From contig CAJQUW010006148.1 of the NCBI GenBank assembly GCA_907163375.1, positions 1-64,000 of the forward strand: DNA of 64,000 bases, given 5' to 3'. Made by a program: the position numbers and the translations under genes. The stretch comes from Prostheceraeus crozeri. Its lineage: Eukaryota; Platyhelminthes; Polycladida; Euryleptidae. Under the pieces are notes generated by a model. That model was not told the DNA's origin and searched no databases. It was given only the letters and a program-made list of their open reading frames with translations. Positions 10,067-19,050 of this stretch are shown here, one piece after another. Positions within the stretch are counted from its first letter, which is position 1. Every line of letters begins with the position of its first letter.

Positions 10067-11356
10067 TTAACTCTTCATTCGGAAATGAAGTGTGATACTT
10101 GCTACAGTACCTTTATGAAAAGGAATCAACGCACCAGCATCGTCACAAATTGCAATATCAATTTGTGGGATATAGTTTGATTTCAGATTTGTATAATGCA
10201 CTTTCTTGAAAGTATGCTCAGACAAAATACTGCAGCTTTTTGGCTGGTATGGTATCATTGCTACCAGTGGAGCTTCAACATCTACCACACGTACATCTTC
10301 ACCAATATTGGAATATATCTGAAAATAGTTAATACGACGCGATAGCGACATGTCTGCGCTGGCTATGGCTATAGTACCACTTTTAAAGATATTTTGATCA
10401 AAACCCAAAATGTCCATTAGAGTTTTATCCATAATTAGTTCAATATCTTTCCCACTTACAGTGAGAGACAAAGCACCTTCTTTTTCAGAAAATGAAATAT
10501 GTTGCTCATTAATCACTTCATTCAAATAATCTACAACCAATTTGACTGAAGTATTAATGCGAGGCATCAACACTCTTGTTTCATGTAAGATACCACCTAA
10601 AGGCTCTATACGCTTTCTGTATAAAGATACGGACCATTCTGTATCAAATTGATTTGACCTTTCACATGGCAAATGTTGCATATCAAACTTTCCATGAACA
10701 GCTGCTGACCGATGTCGTAAGAACTGATGAAAATCTTTTGAACAAACTAATACTAGATCATCATCATCATTTAATTTACTTATTGCAATATGATTAGATG
10801 ATTTGATATAAGTCAATGTTGCCACTTGTTTACCATCAACTCGAAGGAGATAATTAAATTTCTTCAATAATGTTTCAGGAGTCATGTTTGTCTTTCTTGG
10901 CTTAATCACAATCTTCTTCACCAATGTCTTCTCATTTTTTGGAATACGATCTACATAATACGCTTCCTCTCGATATATTAACAGTTTATGACCACTTGGG
11001 TGGTAATTAACGTTATAATTATCATAGCTTGCTAAGGTGCTAGCGAGGTAACCTAAATCATTTCTTAAACTGGAACTCAAAGCAACAATCCAATCTTTAT
11101 CAACTACATGATGTACATAATTATGATCACCATTGTGCGGAGTAAATTGGGCAATGTGCTTACACGCTTTATTCAGGAAATCATATACGAACTTCTGACA
11201 TGATAGAAGATCTTTCTTCGGCCATTGTGGAATGTATACTCGGCAGCCCTTTTCACATTGGTAAGCAGCTGTGCGTCTCATATTAATAGTCATCACCTCA
11301 TGATCAAAAGTGTAGACACAGTTACTGTGAACAAGTTGAGTGACCCCTACTTCCAC
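10067..11356 (-). CDS. Large structural (penton-like) protein, element 2
   Basis: A 429-codon frame. The N terminus contains VEVGVTQL, like the LxGEWEVG block of the neighbouring gene. The C-terminal third (MDILGFDQNIF ... RRINYFQIYSNIGEDVRV ... APLVAMIPY ... PQIDIAICDDAGALIPF) matches in order the C-terminal half of the penton-like protein of copy B (28542-29330): LGF near the start of the domain, a strand ending in a conserved acidic triplet, a PLL/YFP-like strand, and an I-x-I-x-D-x-x-G strand. That makes a minor capsid or vertex protein likely. No ATG opens the listed frame, so the true start lies a little upstream. Confidence 0.55.
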   Translation of the reverse strand: MEVGVTQLVHSNCVYTFDHEVMTINMRRTAAYQCEKGCRVYIPQWPKKDLLSCQKFVYDFLNKACKHIAQFTPHNGDHNYVHHVVDKDWIVALSSSLRNDLGYLASTLASYDNYNVNYHPSGHKLLIYREEAYYVDRIPKNEKTLVKKIVIKPRKTNMTPETLLKKFNYLLRVDGKQVATLTYIKSSNHIAISKLNDDDDLVLVCSKDFHQFLRHRSAAVHGKFDMQHLPCERSNQFDTEWSVSLYRKRIEPLGGILHETRVLMPRINTSVKLVVDYLNEVINEQHISFSEKEGALSLTVSGKDIELIMDKTLMDILGFDQNIFKSGTIAIASADMSLSRRINYFQIYSNIGEDVRVVDVEAPLVAMIPYQPKSCSILSEHTFKKVHYTNLKSNYIPQIDIAICDDAGALIPFHKGTVASITLHFRMKS

Positions 11357-11510
11357 TCTCCATTCAGCTGTTGTATATTATCAATGAGAGTACAAAAGAT
11401 AGCGGCTCGATTACTAGCAAATCTATTTGTTGCTGCATTGCTAAGAAAAATATGGTAAAACGAGATTTTCGTATTCCGGTGATCTATATATTACTAACAT
11501 ACATAGCATC

Positions 11511-12245
11511 ATGAGGACTTGGATTTTGGATTCTCAACAATACATAAAAGTTGATCGCAATGGAAACGTTCATTTCCAAAATTCTCATGGAAATACATCG
11601 AGAGGAATTACATTGACATGGCGGCAATTTTTTAATCTTAATGACATCATGAGGGATTTGGGATATTTTGAAACGCTAAAATTCATCTCTTTGGGTAATC
11701 AAGTTTGGCTTCAACATTAAAGAAATGAAATTCAAATATGTCATTCTGATTCCTCAATCTATTTTTCATTTCGCAAATACAATTGGGAAAAATATAAAAG
11801 ATGGATGCATCGCTCCATTATATCATTTATTCGTCGAGAGTTCATCGCTTTGCTATGCAAATCTTGATCAGACACCAGCTTCAACACAATGTTACGCACC
11901 ATCATGAAGATTTGGAAATTAGATTCCCTACAACATGTTGAGATTGATTATGATCAAAACGTTTATTTCAAAGACTATACTGGAAAAATGAGAAGAGACT
12001 TTGGTTTATCATATCGACATTTTCAGTGCCTAAATCATATCATGAAGGACTTGAAATACTTCTATATGAAAAGACATTCAGGCGGAAAGGAAATCGCATA
12101 TGGTTGCGACTTCAAAAGCAACGAATACAAATGTATCATTCCCAACTTTCTATCTGCTTCACATTTCATCAAGGTAGTTGGGAAAAGTATAAAAGGAAGA
12201 TACATCGCTCTATTTACTCACTTCATCATGAGACATCATCGTTAG
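11511..12245 (+). pseudogene. Tandem pair of small paralogous genes, element 2
   Basis: Two plus-strand ORFs begin alike: MRTWILDSQQYIKVDRNGNV at 11511 and MKIWKLDSLQHVEIDYDQNV near 11904. Both continue with an RGITLTW/RDFGLSY block, then F..LN.IM.DL.YF, and both have a W-EKYKR-HRSI block further on, so they are tandem duplicates. Each looks broken. The D-x-x-GNVxF...RGITLTWRQF pattern vaguely recalls PC4-type single-strand DNA-binding coactivators (KGISLTxxQW). I offer that only as a guess, encouraged by the TBP-like gene that follows on the same strand beyond copy B. Confidence 0.45.
12238..12243. repeat. 6-bp target site duplication (left) of Polinton copy B
   Basis: ATCGTT immediately precedes the left TIR at 12244 and recurs at 31622-31627 immediately after the right TIR. 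Six bp is the duplication length known for Polintons. It proves that copy B inserted as a unit here. Confidence 0.95.
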
Positions 12246-12640
12246 TAATGGGCAAAAGACCGTTCCAGGACACCATAAAATTCAAAAAAATAGTATCCTT
12301 AAAAACGACATAAATTCATGAATTTGAACCCTTTTTCAGGTTTTTAAGACCTAAATAAATGAATTTAGTCCATTCAAAAAGTACCATTTTTCAAAAAAAT
12401 TGTACTTTTTAAATGGACTGAATTCATGAATTTTGGTCATTTTTCAGGTTATGAAGACCTAAATTCACAAATTTGGGCGTTTTTAAAAATACCCAATTTT
12501 TCAAATTTTTCAAAATCTCAAATTTGAGAATTACAATTTTCTCGCTTAAATCATGACCGTTCCAGGACACCGAAAAAAATCAGAAAAGTTGAGAATCTCC
12601 AATTTGAGAATTACAATTTTTACCTTGAAAATCATGACCG
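12244..12640 (+). repeat. Left terminal inverted repeat, copy B
   Basis: It matches the reverse complement of 31228-31621 with only a few differences. It holds the motif GACCGTTCCAGGACACC near both ends of the repeat and a related GACCGCTCCTGG at its inner edge. Confidence 0.92.
12361..12425. repeat. Hairpin inside the Polinton TIR
   Basis: GAATTTAGTCCATTCAAAAA and its near-perfect reverse complement form arms of about 24 bp around a 17-bp AT-rich loop. Every TIR in the window carries it (also about 117-181 and 31442-31507). As TIRs of protein-primed replicons act as origins, the hairpin could be part of an origin, which is inference. Confidence 0.75.
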
Positions 12641-12827
12641 CTCCTGGCGTTCTTACAATTTATCTACTGCTTTGCACTCAGATGAACACTCAATTGTAGA
12701 GAACATCTGCTTCTCGCATTTATGAATAAAAGGCATTTAAGTATATTAAGTCCCACTCAAACATTTGAAAGGAAACAATGTATGAAAGAACAAACAGCTG
12801 CTACACCCACTTAGACATTTGTAAGAC

Positions 12828-13321
12828 GTGGAATATATAACCAGCAAATCCTACTCCGGCTGCAATGCCGTGAAACAATACACAACAACAATAATCGATA
12901 TGGCTATTTCAAACAATTGTGCTGAAGACTTATTTAATTTAACAGTGTTTCTTGTCAGTGAAGGTTGTGTCAAAACGCTCTCGTCATATATTTCTCAAAA
13001 TGAGACAAGATCAATTTGAACATAGAAGAAAACAATCGTTGCCAGGGAGGATGAAAAAATTACGGGAGGAATTCAAGAGGAATATATTTTGAGAGGCATG
13101 AATTTACAGATTCTTTGAGTGATTTCATAGAGCCAAATGGTGGAGAGAATAATACAATTGTGAACTTACACAAATTCTTGTTGCATGAAAAAAGAAACAA
13201 TTCACTCAGTGTTATGTGTAAAATTTTTATCGGTAAGCACATCAACTTTCTACTATCTCTTTGTGATAATGACAAGACATATTTTTATAGTGATCAATTA
13301 CCGAAGTTTCATTTGTTATGA
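12828..13321 (+). other. Unrecognised small ORFs of copy B
   Basis: Same two ORFs as at 584-1077 in copy A (12828-13019 and 13115-13321). No recognisable domain. Confidence 0.3.
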
Positions 13322-13701
13322 AATTAGGTAAATTAGATAGACAAATTTCCTACGCTTTGTTGGGTGTCTGTTTCTCTTGTACTTTAAAAGTCACGACCTA
13401 ACGTTATCGGAAGATTGACTTTATTGTGTAAAGCAATTATGTGTCATTCCAAATGATTCCATTCTTCTCCCAAACAAAGGTGCGTCATTTAGCGATAATA
13501 CCGCGCTGACATATTCAATGGAATTTGGATGTTAAACTCCGCTATTGTTATTGCGATACGGCCGCACGACACTTTATCTTCAATGTTAGACCTATGCTAT
13601 TTCATTATATTCTCTTGAATAATGGTGCGCCATTCAACTAATCAAATTAACGCGTTAACATTAGACGCGCTGTGAAGAAAATTTATCATTCTTGAAACCC
13701 C

Positions 13702-13932
13702 TCTGTTTTATATGCAATGTTATTTCCTCTTGCACATGTAAATACAATAGAGTGTTTCAACCAATGAAACCTTGTCCACCCGTGGACAGAAATCCCATTG
13801 TTTAGAAAACTTGTATCTGTCTGTTTTATATGCAATGCTATTTCCTGTTTTATATGCAATGTTATTTCCTCTTGCACATGTAAATACAATAGAGTGTTTC
13901 AACCAATGAAACTTTGTCCACCCGTGGACAAA
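13702..13932. repeat. Direct repeat with palindromic TGTCCACCCGTGGACA, copy B
   Basis: Two units of about 85 bp, each ending in the palindrome, about 140 bp apart, upstream of the protease gene. Same arrangement as in copy A. Confidence 0.7.
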
Positions 13933-14061
13933 TTTACATGTATTTCAATGTATCCAAATTGAATGTATGCAAAGTGGATGTAACCAAATTGAAATATCCA
14001 TGTGTTGTTTTTATTTTCTCATTTACGGGAATATAATAGAAACATTTTATCTTCTATAAAA

Positions 14062-14250
14062 ATGAGAAACATTAGAGACTTTCTAAAAATATACGGCAAA
14101 CAAAACCACATCAAATTTCGATTTAAATGAGATTGCTAAGCAATTGGGAATAAAGAATTTTCACATATTGATGAGTAATGAATTACTATTGATAAAAGAT
14201 GTGCGAAACACTAACTCTACTAATACAATGCAACAATGTAACGTTTAAAT
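14062..14250 (+). pseudogene. Truncated duplicate of the protease N terminus
   Basis: MRNIRDFLKIYGKQ followed by LGIKNFHILMSNEL closely parallels the real protease start (MSNINEFLKLYGTQ ... LGIKNFHVLMRDEL) 430 bp further on. Only the N-terminal third is present. The tandem 60-bp repeats lie between duplicate and gene. Copy A has the same duplicate at about 1836-2020, so it predates the split of the copies. Confidence 0.65.
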
Positions 14251-14280
14251 TTAGATTAAATTAAATCATTTCAAAATTGA

Positions 14281-14465
14281 ATAAGTAGTAAGGAAAGTCA
14301 TCATTGTGGAACAGTTTTAAATCAATACCCCCCTTCTGACTAAGTAGTAAGGAAAGTCATCATTATAAAAATGTTTTAAATCAATACCCCCTTCTGACTA
14401 AGTAGTAAGGAAAGACATCATTAGAGAACAGTTTTAAATCAATACCCCCTCCCTTCTGACTTCTA
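14281..14465. repeat. Three tandem repeats of about 60 bp, copy B
   Basis: Same three units as in copy A, ending just before the protease start codon at 14497. Confidence 0.85.
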
Positions 14466-14496
14466 GGGGTCCCTTAAGAAATTTTTTTATTATAAA

Positions 14497-14930
14497 ATGA
14501 GCAACATAAATGAGTTTTGAAATTATATGGAACACAAACGACAACGAATTTCGACCTAAAGAAAATCGCTAATCGATTAGGAATAAAGAATTTTCATGTT
14601 CTAATGAGAGACGAATTACAATTCCTAAAAAATGAGCCAACAGGAACCTTCAGTTCCCGGAACAAAGTTCCATCAATAACTATAAATTTCATAACAAATC
14701 TTCATACGTCAGATGAAAAAGGTGTACATTGGTCAGCAGGACAAAGAAATATAAACTGTTCTAATTATTATTTTGACCGCCCGGAGGCTGAGAACTATTG
14801 GTTCGACTCATGCGGACTTCCACCTACGAATGAAGTAAGAGAAATACTTGGCAATGGAATTTATAATACGTTTCAAATTCAAAAACCGGGAACTACTTAT
14901 TGTGGTCAATTATGTCTATGTTTTATTTAA
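14497..14930 (+). CDS. Adenain-like cysteine protease (PRO), Polinton copy B
   Basis: Counterpart of the copy A protease at 2271-2705, with the same catalytic landmarks (HWSA, WFDSCGLPP, TTYCGQLCLCF). The element would use it to process capsid proteins, as adenovirus does. It is the only plus-strand gene at this end and faces the minus-strand integrase-capsid block. It looks whole or nearly so. Confidence 0.75.
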
Positions 14931-14976
14931 ATTACAGGAAGGAGTACCATTTCTAGATATTATGTTAGAATTGAAC

Positions 14977-15001
14977 GAACCGTAGGTTCTATGGCTACGC
15001 C
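14977..15001. repeat. Double-hairpin element between protease and integrase
   Basis: GAACCgtaGGTTC, three bases, GGCtacGCC. Member of the dispersed family described for 22280-26468. Confidence 0.7.
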
Positions 15002-15019
15002 TAATGAAAATAATGATAA

Positions 15020-16351
15020 TTAAGAATCAGTTCGTTGTAATTCATTTTGATAAAATCGGCCTCTGATATTTTCATCATCTAAATCTTTAATTTCATAAGT
15101 AATCGGATAAGTTTGATTTATTTTACAAACTTCAAATATTTCTTTAGTCCAATAGCCAACGAACCCTTTTTCAAATTTATTCTTATATTTAAATATTCTA
15201 ACTCTATCTCCAATTTTAAATTTCGGCTTAAGTTTCTGCAAATTCGGATTACTCTCATTCAAATTATTATTTTCGTTCGAATAATTATTTTCGAATATTT
15301 TTTTTCTTATCAAATCAGGGTCGTCAGAAGCATTCTTTGGAGTTTCTTCAATACCAGAATGAACTTTATTATTGTACTCTTCTACAATTCCTGGTAATAT
15401 CTTCAACCATTTCTGATTTCTTTGCTCAGTAAATTTCTTGAATAATTTATTTTTTAACGTCCGATTGAATCTTTCTATCACTACGGCCTTCCCTGTATTT
15501 TCAGTTGAATAAACTGAGCCTTGGCGATGACTTTCGTCTGTTTCAAATAGTGGCTGAACGTTTCTGTTATAAAATTCCGATCCTTTATCAACAAACAATT
15601 TTTTTGGCTTTCTTTTACTTTCTTTAAAGATTTCTTCAAACGCATATTTAACTGATAGACCACTTTTGTTTTTTAAAGGCTTTACGCAAGCATATCGTGT
15701 ATATAAATCTATAACGGTCAATGCGTACTTAAACCCTCCTTCATTCGGCATATGAATAAGATCAGCACTCCAAATATCATCTTTATTAAATACTTTTACT
15801 TTCAATAAATATTTAGGTCTTCTGTATTCTTTATGAATTTCAGACGCGTAGGTTCGAGCGTTGCTCTCAGCCAACTTTGCTGTCGTTTCATTTAAACCCT
15901 GGCCGAATAATATTTTAGCTTGTAAAGCTTTCTTAACGAACTTTCTTTCAATTTTTTCTCTAAAGGAAGGATTTTGAATACTATCTAATTCTTGAATCAT
16001 CTTCTTATCAGCTGCATGTCGAGAACTTAGATCATGATTTTGATAAGCTAAATCATGCCTGTAAGCTGCGGCATCTACTCTATTTATTGGTTCTTCACCC
16101 GGTTTTGGATTATTATTCTCATCTAGTCTTATATCTAATCGGGTTCCTGGACCGGTATATGAATGACCAGGAAGATGCTTTTCTTTCGAATATTTACTCC
16201 AAATAAATCCAGGAAAGTTTTCTAATGCTTTTTGTATGTCACCACCAATATGCTGACAATTTGAGTTTTTATTTTTGTTTAATAGATAATTTAATAAATC
16301 TAAATTAGAAATTTTTAATTTAATTAAATTTTCGGAATTTGTAGAATTCAT
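15020..16351 (-). CDS. PLA2-integrase fusion protein (INT), Polinton copy B
   Basis: About 443 residues in one frame, taking the ATG at 16351 (the frame stays open upstream without an ATG). The N-terminal part, about residues 35-145, is a parvovirus-type phospholipase A2: YTGPGTRLDIRLD gives the calcium loop, and AAAYRHDLAYQ gives the catalytic His-Asp. The middle is a retrovirus/Ginger-type DDE integrase core: DDIWSADLIHM, LFVDKGSEFYN and VVIERFNRTLKNK supply D, D and E. The C-terminal KIGDRVRIFKYKNKFEKGF block is the SH3/chromo-like tail usual in Polinton integrases. Integrase inserts the element; PLA2 helps parvoviruses leave endosomes. Having both in one continuous ORF is unusual. Confidence 0.85.
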   Translation of the reverse strand: MNSTNSENLIKLKISNLDLLNYLLNKNKNSNCQHIGGDIQKALENFPGFIWSKYSKEKHLPGHSYTGPGTRLDIRLDENNNPKPGEEPINRVDAAAYRHDLAYQNHDLSSRHAADKKMIQELDSIQNPSFREKIERKFVKKALQAKILFGQGLNETTAKLAESNARTYASEIHKEYRRPKYLLKVKVFNKDDIWSADLIHMPNEGGFKYALTVIDLYTRYACVKPLKNKSGLSVKYAFEEIFKESKRKPKKLFVDKGSEFYNRNVQPLFETDESHRQGSVYSTENTGKAVVIERFNRTLKNKLFKKFTEQRNQKWLKILPGIVEEYNNKVHSGIEETPKNASDDPDLIRKKIFENNYSNENNNLNESNPNLQKLKPKFKIGDRVRIFKYKNKFEKGFVGYWTKEIFEVCKINQTYPITYEIKDLDDENIRGRFYQNELQRTDS

Positions 16352-16401
16352 TTTAAAAGATAAAAAAAGTTTTAAAAGATAAAATAAATGTTTTACCTTA
16401 T

Positions 16402-16427
16402 GGACCAAAGGTCCTGAGGTTATTACC
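16402..16427. repeat. Double-hairpin element at a gene junction
   Basis: GGACCaaaGGTCC followed by GGTtattACC spans the stop codon of the pVI-like gene. Same two-hairpin design with different arm sequences. Confidence 0.55.
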
Positions 16428-16905
16428 GAATCATACTAGGACTTAGATATATTCCAGAACCATCTTTAGTTTCTTTAATTTCAATTAGATCATCAACATT
16501 GTGGAGAATATTTTTAAGAACTCGTTTTCCTTCATCAACTAATTTTAATTTACTAATAAAATTATCTACTATTCCTTCTCCCCTAGCAACTTTCTCTAAC
16601 TCCCTATTATGACGTTTTTGTTCTTCTAATGCTGCTTTCTCTGATTTATTTTTATTTACTGCTTGGACAATACCAGCTGTACCACCTGCAACACTTCCTG
16701 CAGCTGCTATGCCACCTATTATTAGTGGAATTAATGGGAGAATCCCGCCATTCTTTTCTTCTTGTAATTGAATATTCTCTATAATTGGTTTACTTATGTA
16801 ATACTTTTTTTTGTTAATCGTAATAGTTTTAGGGGTATTTTTGTCAACAATATTACGTAATTTTAATTCAACAGTTTTATTATTATTACTTTTCGGTTGC
16901 GACAT
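16423..16905 (-). CDS. pVI/pX-like membrane-active minor virion protein, copy B
   Basis: A 160-residue protein with a basic N terminus, a long Gly/Ala hydrophobic stretch (residues about 54-82), and a charged, helical C-terminal half ending in SGIYLSPSMIR. In adenoviruses pVI sits under the capsid and ruptures endosomes. The position between PLA2-integrase and capsid genes suits a virion component. Whole ORF. Family assignment is by layout only. Confidence 0.6.
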   Translation of the reverse strand: MSQPKSNNNKTVELKLRNIVDKNTPKTITINKKKYYISKPIIENIQLQEEKNGGILPLIPLIIGGIAAAGSVAGGTAGIVQAVNKNKSEKAALEEQKRHNRELEKVARGEGIVDNFISKLKLVDEGKRVLKNILHNVDDLIEIKETKDGSGIYLSPSMIR

Positions 16906-16953
16906 GTTTAATATAAAAATTTTAAGTTAACAAAAATTTTTAATCTATTCTAG

Positions 16954-18306
16954 TTATGAAAAAAAAATAAATAAATTTATTCTAGCCATCTTCCCATTAA
17001 GAACTTCAATAGAATATTTTACATCTTCTAGCAATAAACCATAAGCTATCAATGAAGTTGTGGAATCTTTCTTTTCAATATTAATTGTTACATCACAACC
17101 AGTCTTGATAATATCTTCAGATTGTGCACTTAAATCGAAACAGAAAACAGGATATAAATGTCTCCAATCTTTAGGAGTTAATTGTGGTTCAACTCCAAAT
17201 TCTATACAAAGATTTCGATAAGAATCATATCCTTCCATAAATTGATTATTGGTATCATCGAATCTTAATGGATCAATTGGATATCGGGTTTGATTTAATG
17301 AAACTTGTAAACTTCGAATTGTATTAATATGAAAAAGATTGTTGTTCTTATCAAAACTTGGAGAATTATTTCTTTGAAAAGTTAGCAATAAATATCTTGG
17401 AGTATTCGCAGTTCTAGTAAAATGCCAGTTAAATCTTTGTTCGGAAAAAGTTACTGAACTAGCAGTACGCTTTAGAAAATTTACTGGAATTGGTTTGTTA
17501 GTATTTAATCTTTTTGCTATAGCTGTTTCAATCTCTAAACTAGGAGTAATATGCTTAATCCACCATTCAAGTCTATCAATTTTTAAATATGCTTTTTTTC
17601 CAGTCTTACCAAAAAAGATTAATTCATTATTTGCTGTGCGATGAATTATTAACTTAAATTTTAATTGATATGATATTTTATCATAATCTAAATATCCGAA
17701 TAATGGAGACAATGACCAATTTACTGTCTGTTTACTTTTCTTGTTAAATTCACGTCTTTCTTTATATGCATCATTATTTGTTTTATTTAAATGTTTTGCA
17801 ATATTTTCTACATCTTTCGCAATTCCTGCTGCATCTGTTCCAGCGTGAGTTAAATCATCAACAATTATACCATCATTAGTATCAGGAAACCAACCTTCGA
17901 TTTCATACTTTTTATTATTTTCACCAATAGTTACAAATCTAAGCATTGTATCAATTACACCTGGAGAATCACTTATTGTTTCTATATTTTGAGTTGCAAC
18001 ATCTAAACGCATTTGTGTAAATAATCTTGGAAAGAAATTATTCTCTAGTGCAATATTATCGGTTTCTGGTAATGGTGTTGTAAAATTGGCATCACTATAC
18101 AAAGAATATTCACAGTGTAAAAATGAATCAGGTAGATATATATAACTCTGCTGATTATCAACTTCAAAAATTAAATCACCTCCAGTATTCACTCTACTGG
18201 AAGATCCGGGATTCATAGCAATTCTTATATAGTCATTCTTTTTTTGATTGCAACTGACGAACGGAGGATCGTCTAATCTAAATTTATTTTCGATAAGCGA
18301 AGACAT
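16954..18306 (-). CDS. Major capsid protein (double jelly roll), Polinton copy B
   Basis: A 450-residue protein opening MSSLIENKFRLDDPPF, the size expected of Polinton/adintovirus hexon-like capsid proteins. Visible features are typical: the strand-rich N-terminal jelly roll (DLIFEVDNQQSYIYLPDSF), the Asn/Asp-rich loops in the middle, and a second strand-rich domain with FCFDLSAQSEDI and a final LIAYGLLLEDVKYSIEV. It lies in the minus-strand structural block between the two pVI-like proteins. Whole ORF. Identification rests on gene order, size and these strand patterns; a profile search against Polinton MCPs would confirm it. Confidence 0.8.
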   Translation of the reverse strand: MSSLIENKFRLDDPPFVSCNQKKNDYIRIAMNPGSSSRVNTGGDLIFEVDNQQSYIYLPDSFLHCEYSLYSDANFTTPLPETDNIALENNFFPRLFTQMRLDVATQNIETISDSPGVIDTMLRFVTIGENNKKYEIEGWFPDTNDGIIVDDLTHAGTDAAGIAKDVENIAKHLNKTNNDAYKERREFNKKSKQTVNWSLSPLFGYLDYDKISYQLKFKLIIHRTANNELIFFGKTGKKAYLKIDRLEWWIKHITPSLEIETAIAKRLNTNKPIPVNFLKRTASSVTFSEQRFNWHFTRTANTPRYLLLTFQRNNSPSFDKNNNLFHINTIRSLQVSLNQTRYPIDPLRFDDTNNQFMEGYDSYRNLCIEFGVEPQLTPKDWRHLYPVFCFDLSAQSEDIIKTGCDVTINIEKKDSTTSLIAYGLLLEDVKYSIEVLNGKMARINLFIFFS

Positions 18307-18357
18307 TTTTATAAAAAATAATTTGACTTTTTGTTTTTCTCACAGACAGAAAAAATT

Positions 18358-18470
18358 CTGCTAAAATAATTCTACTAAAAGAATTTTACTAAAACAATTT
18401 TGCTAAAATAATTTTACTAAAAAATTTTACTAAAAAATTTTACTAAAAAATTTTACTAAAACATAATTTT
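18358..18470. repeat. AT-rich tandem repeat upstream of the capsid gene
   Basis: A unit near CTAAAATAATTTTA recurs about eight times between the capsid gene and its upstream neighbour. The equivalent in copy A is about 6170-6280, with a slightly different number of units. Confidence 0.75.
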
Positions 18471-19050
18471 AGAATTTTGCTAGACCAGCTCCGCTACAGC
18501 TTTGCTGGTTAGACCGAAGGTTGCTGTTAACACCATTACCTCTTATTTCTTCAATTGAACGAACCGTAGGTTCAATTGAACGTTTTATGGCTACGCCTGA
18601 TTTCTTCTTATGTTTACTATCAGACGGAGCTCCGCTCCTCAAGGTTTCCCCCACAGCTATGTTAGCAATTTTGTTTTTTGTTTCCTCTGAAAGTTTTTTT
18701 AAATTTTTTAGTTCTTCAGAATCATTCCTAAGTTTACGAATAGCTTCTAGTTTTTTTAATTCGTTTTGAGACTTAACAGCATTTGATATTGCACTAGCTG
18801 TACTACCTAAAGCACCTATAGATGTAATCAAATCTTTATTATTTTTAATTAAGTTAACGATACTTCCAATACCAGAGAAGATCCCAGCTCCTTCCGTGTG
18901 AACGGCACCTCCGGTGCCTAGGAACTTTTGTGTTCCGACTGTTTCTCTATTATCATAATGATAAACAGGATTCATACGTGGTTCATGAGCAATTCTTTGA
19001 TTTGAAGCAAATTGCTTAAGATTGTGTTTATAAATTACAGTTGCGGCCAT
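18469..19050 (-). CDS. Core/minor virion protein, copy B (start provided by Tc1 end)
   Basis: A 193-residue ORF equal to 6281-6856 of copy A except for its first residues. Features are a Gly-rich hydrophobic segment (GAGIFSGIGSIVNLI), a charged helix and a C terminus ending SGAGLAKF. The Tc1 at 19038-20467 inserted just after the original start. The ATG now in frame (19048-19050) lies in the transposon's inverted repeat and gives MAATVIYK in place of MPIIYK. Probably a pVI-like or core protein. Confidence 0.55.
   Translation of the reverse strand: MAATVIYKHNLKQFASNQRIAHEPRMNPVYHYDNRETVGTQKFLGTGGAVHTEGAGIFSGIGSIVNLIKNNKDLITSIGALGSTASAISNAVKSQNELKKLEAIRKLRNDSEELKNLKKLSEETKNKIANIAVGETLRSGAPSDSKHKKKSGVAIKRSIEPTVRSIEEIRGNGVNSNLRSNQQSCSGAGLAKF
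18561..18638. repeat. Cluster of hairpin elements in the core-protein gene
   Basis: GAACCgtaGGTTC (18561-18573, within a larger TCAATTGAAC/GTTCAATTGA palindrome), GGCtacGCC (18589-18597) and GGAGCtccGCTCC (18626-18638) lie inside the reading frame, coding for its low-complexity C-terminal part. Confidence 0.65.
18904..18936. repeat. Double-hairpin element inside the core-protein gene
   Basis: GGCACCtccGGTGCC, then TA, then GGAACttttgtGTTCC: two perfect hairpins back to back within coding sequence, also present in copy A. Confidence 0.75.

Larger units (their letters stand above)
7513..12243 (+). mobile_element. Element 2 (older Polinton), left part
   Basis: Sequence unrelated in detail to copies A and B and clearly less AT-rich. 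It holds a PolB fragment on the plus strand, then minus-strand structural genes, then a plus-strand tandem pair of small genes. It is contiguous with 31622-39.8 kb once copy B is removed, as shown by the 6-bp duplication ATCGTT on both sides of copy B. The left end is cut off by the junction with copy A. Many genes are broken, so this element is older than A and B. Confidence 0.85.
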
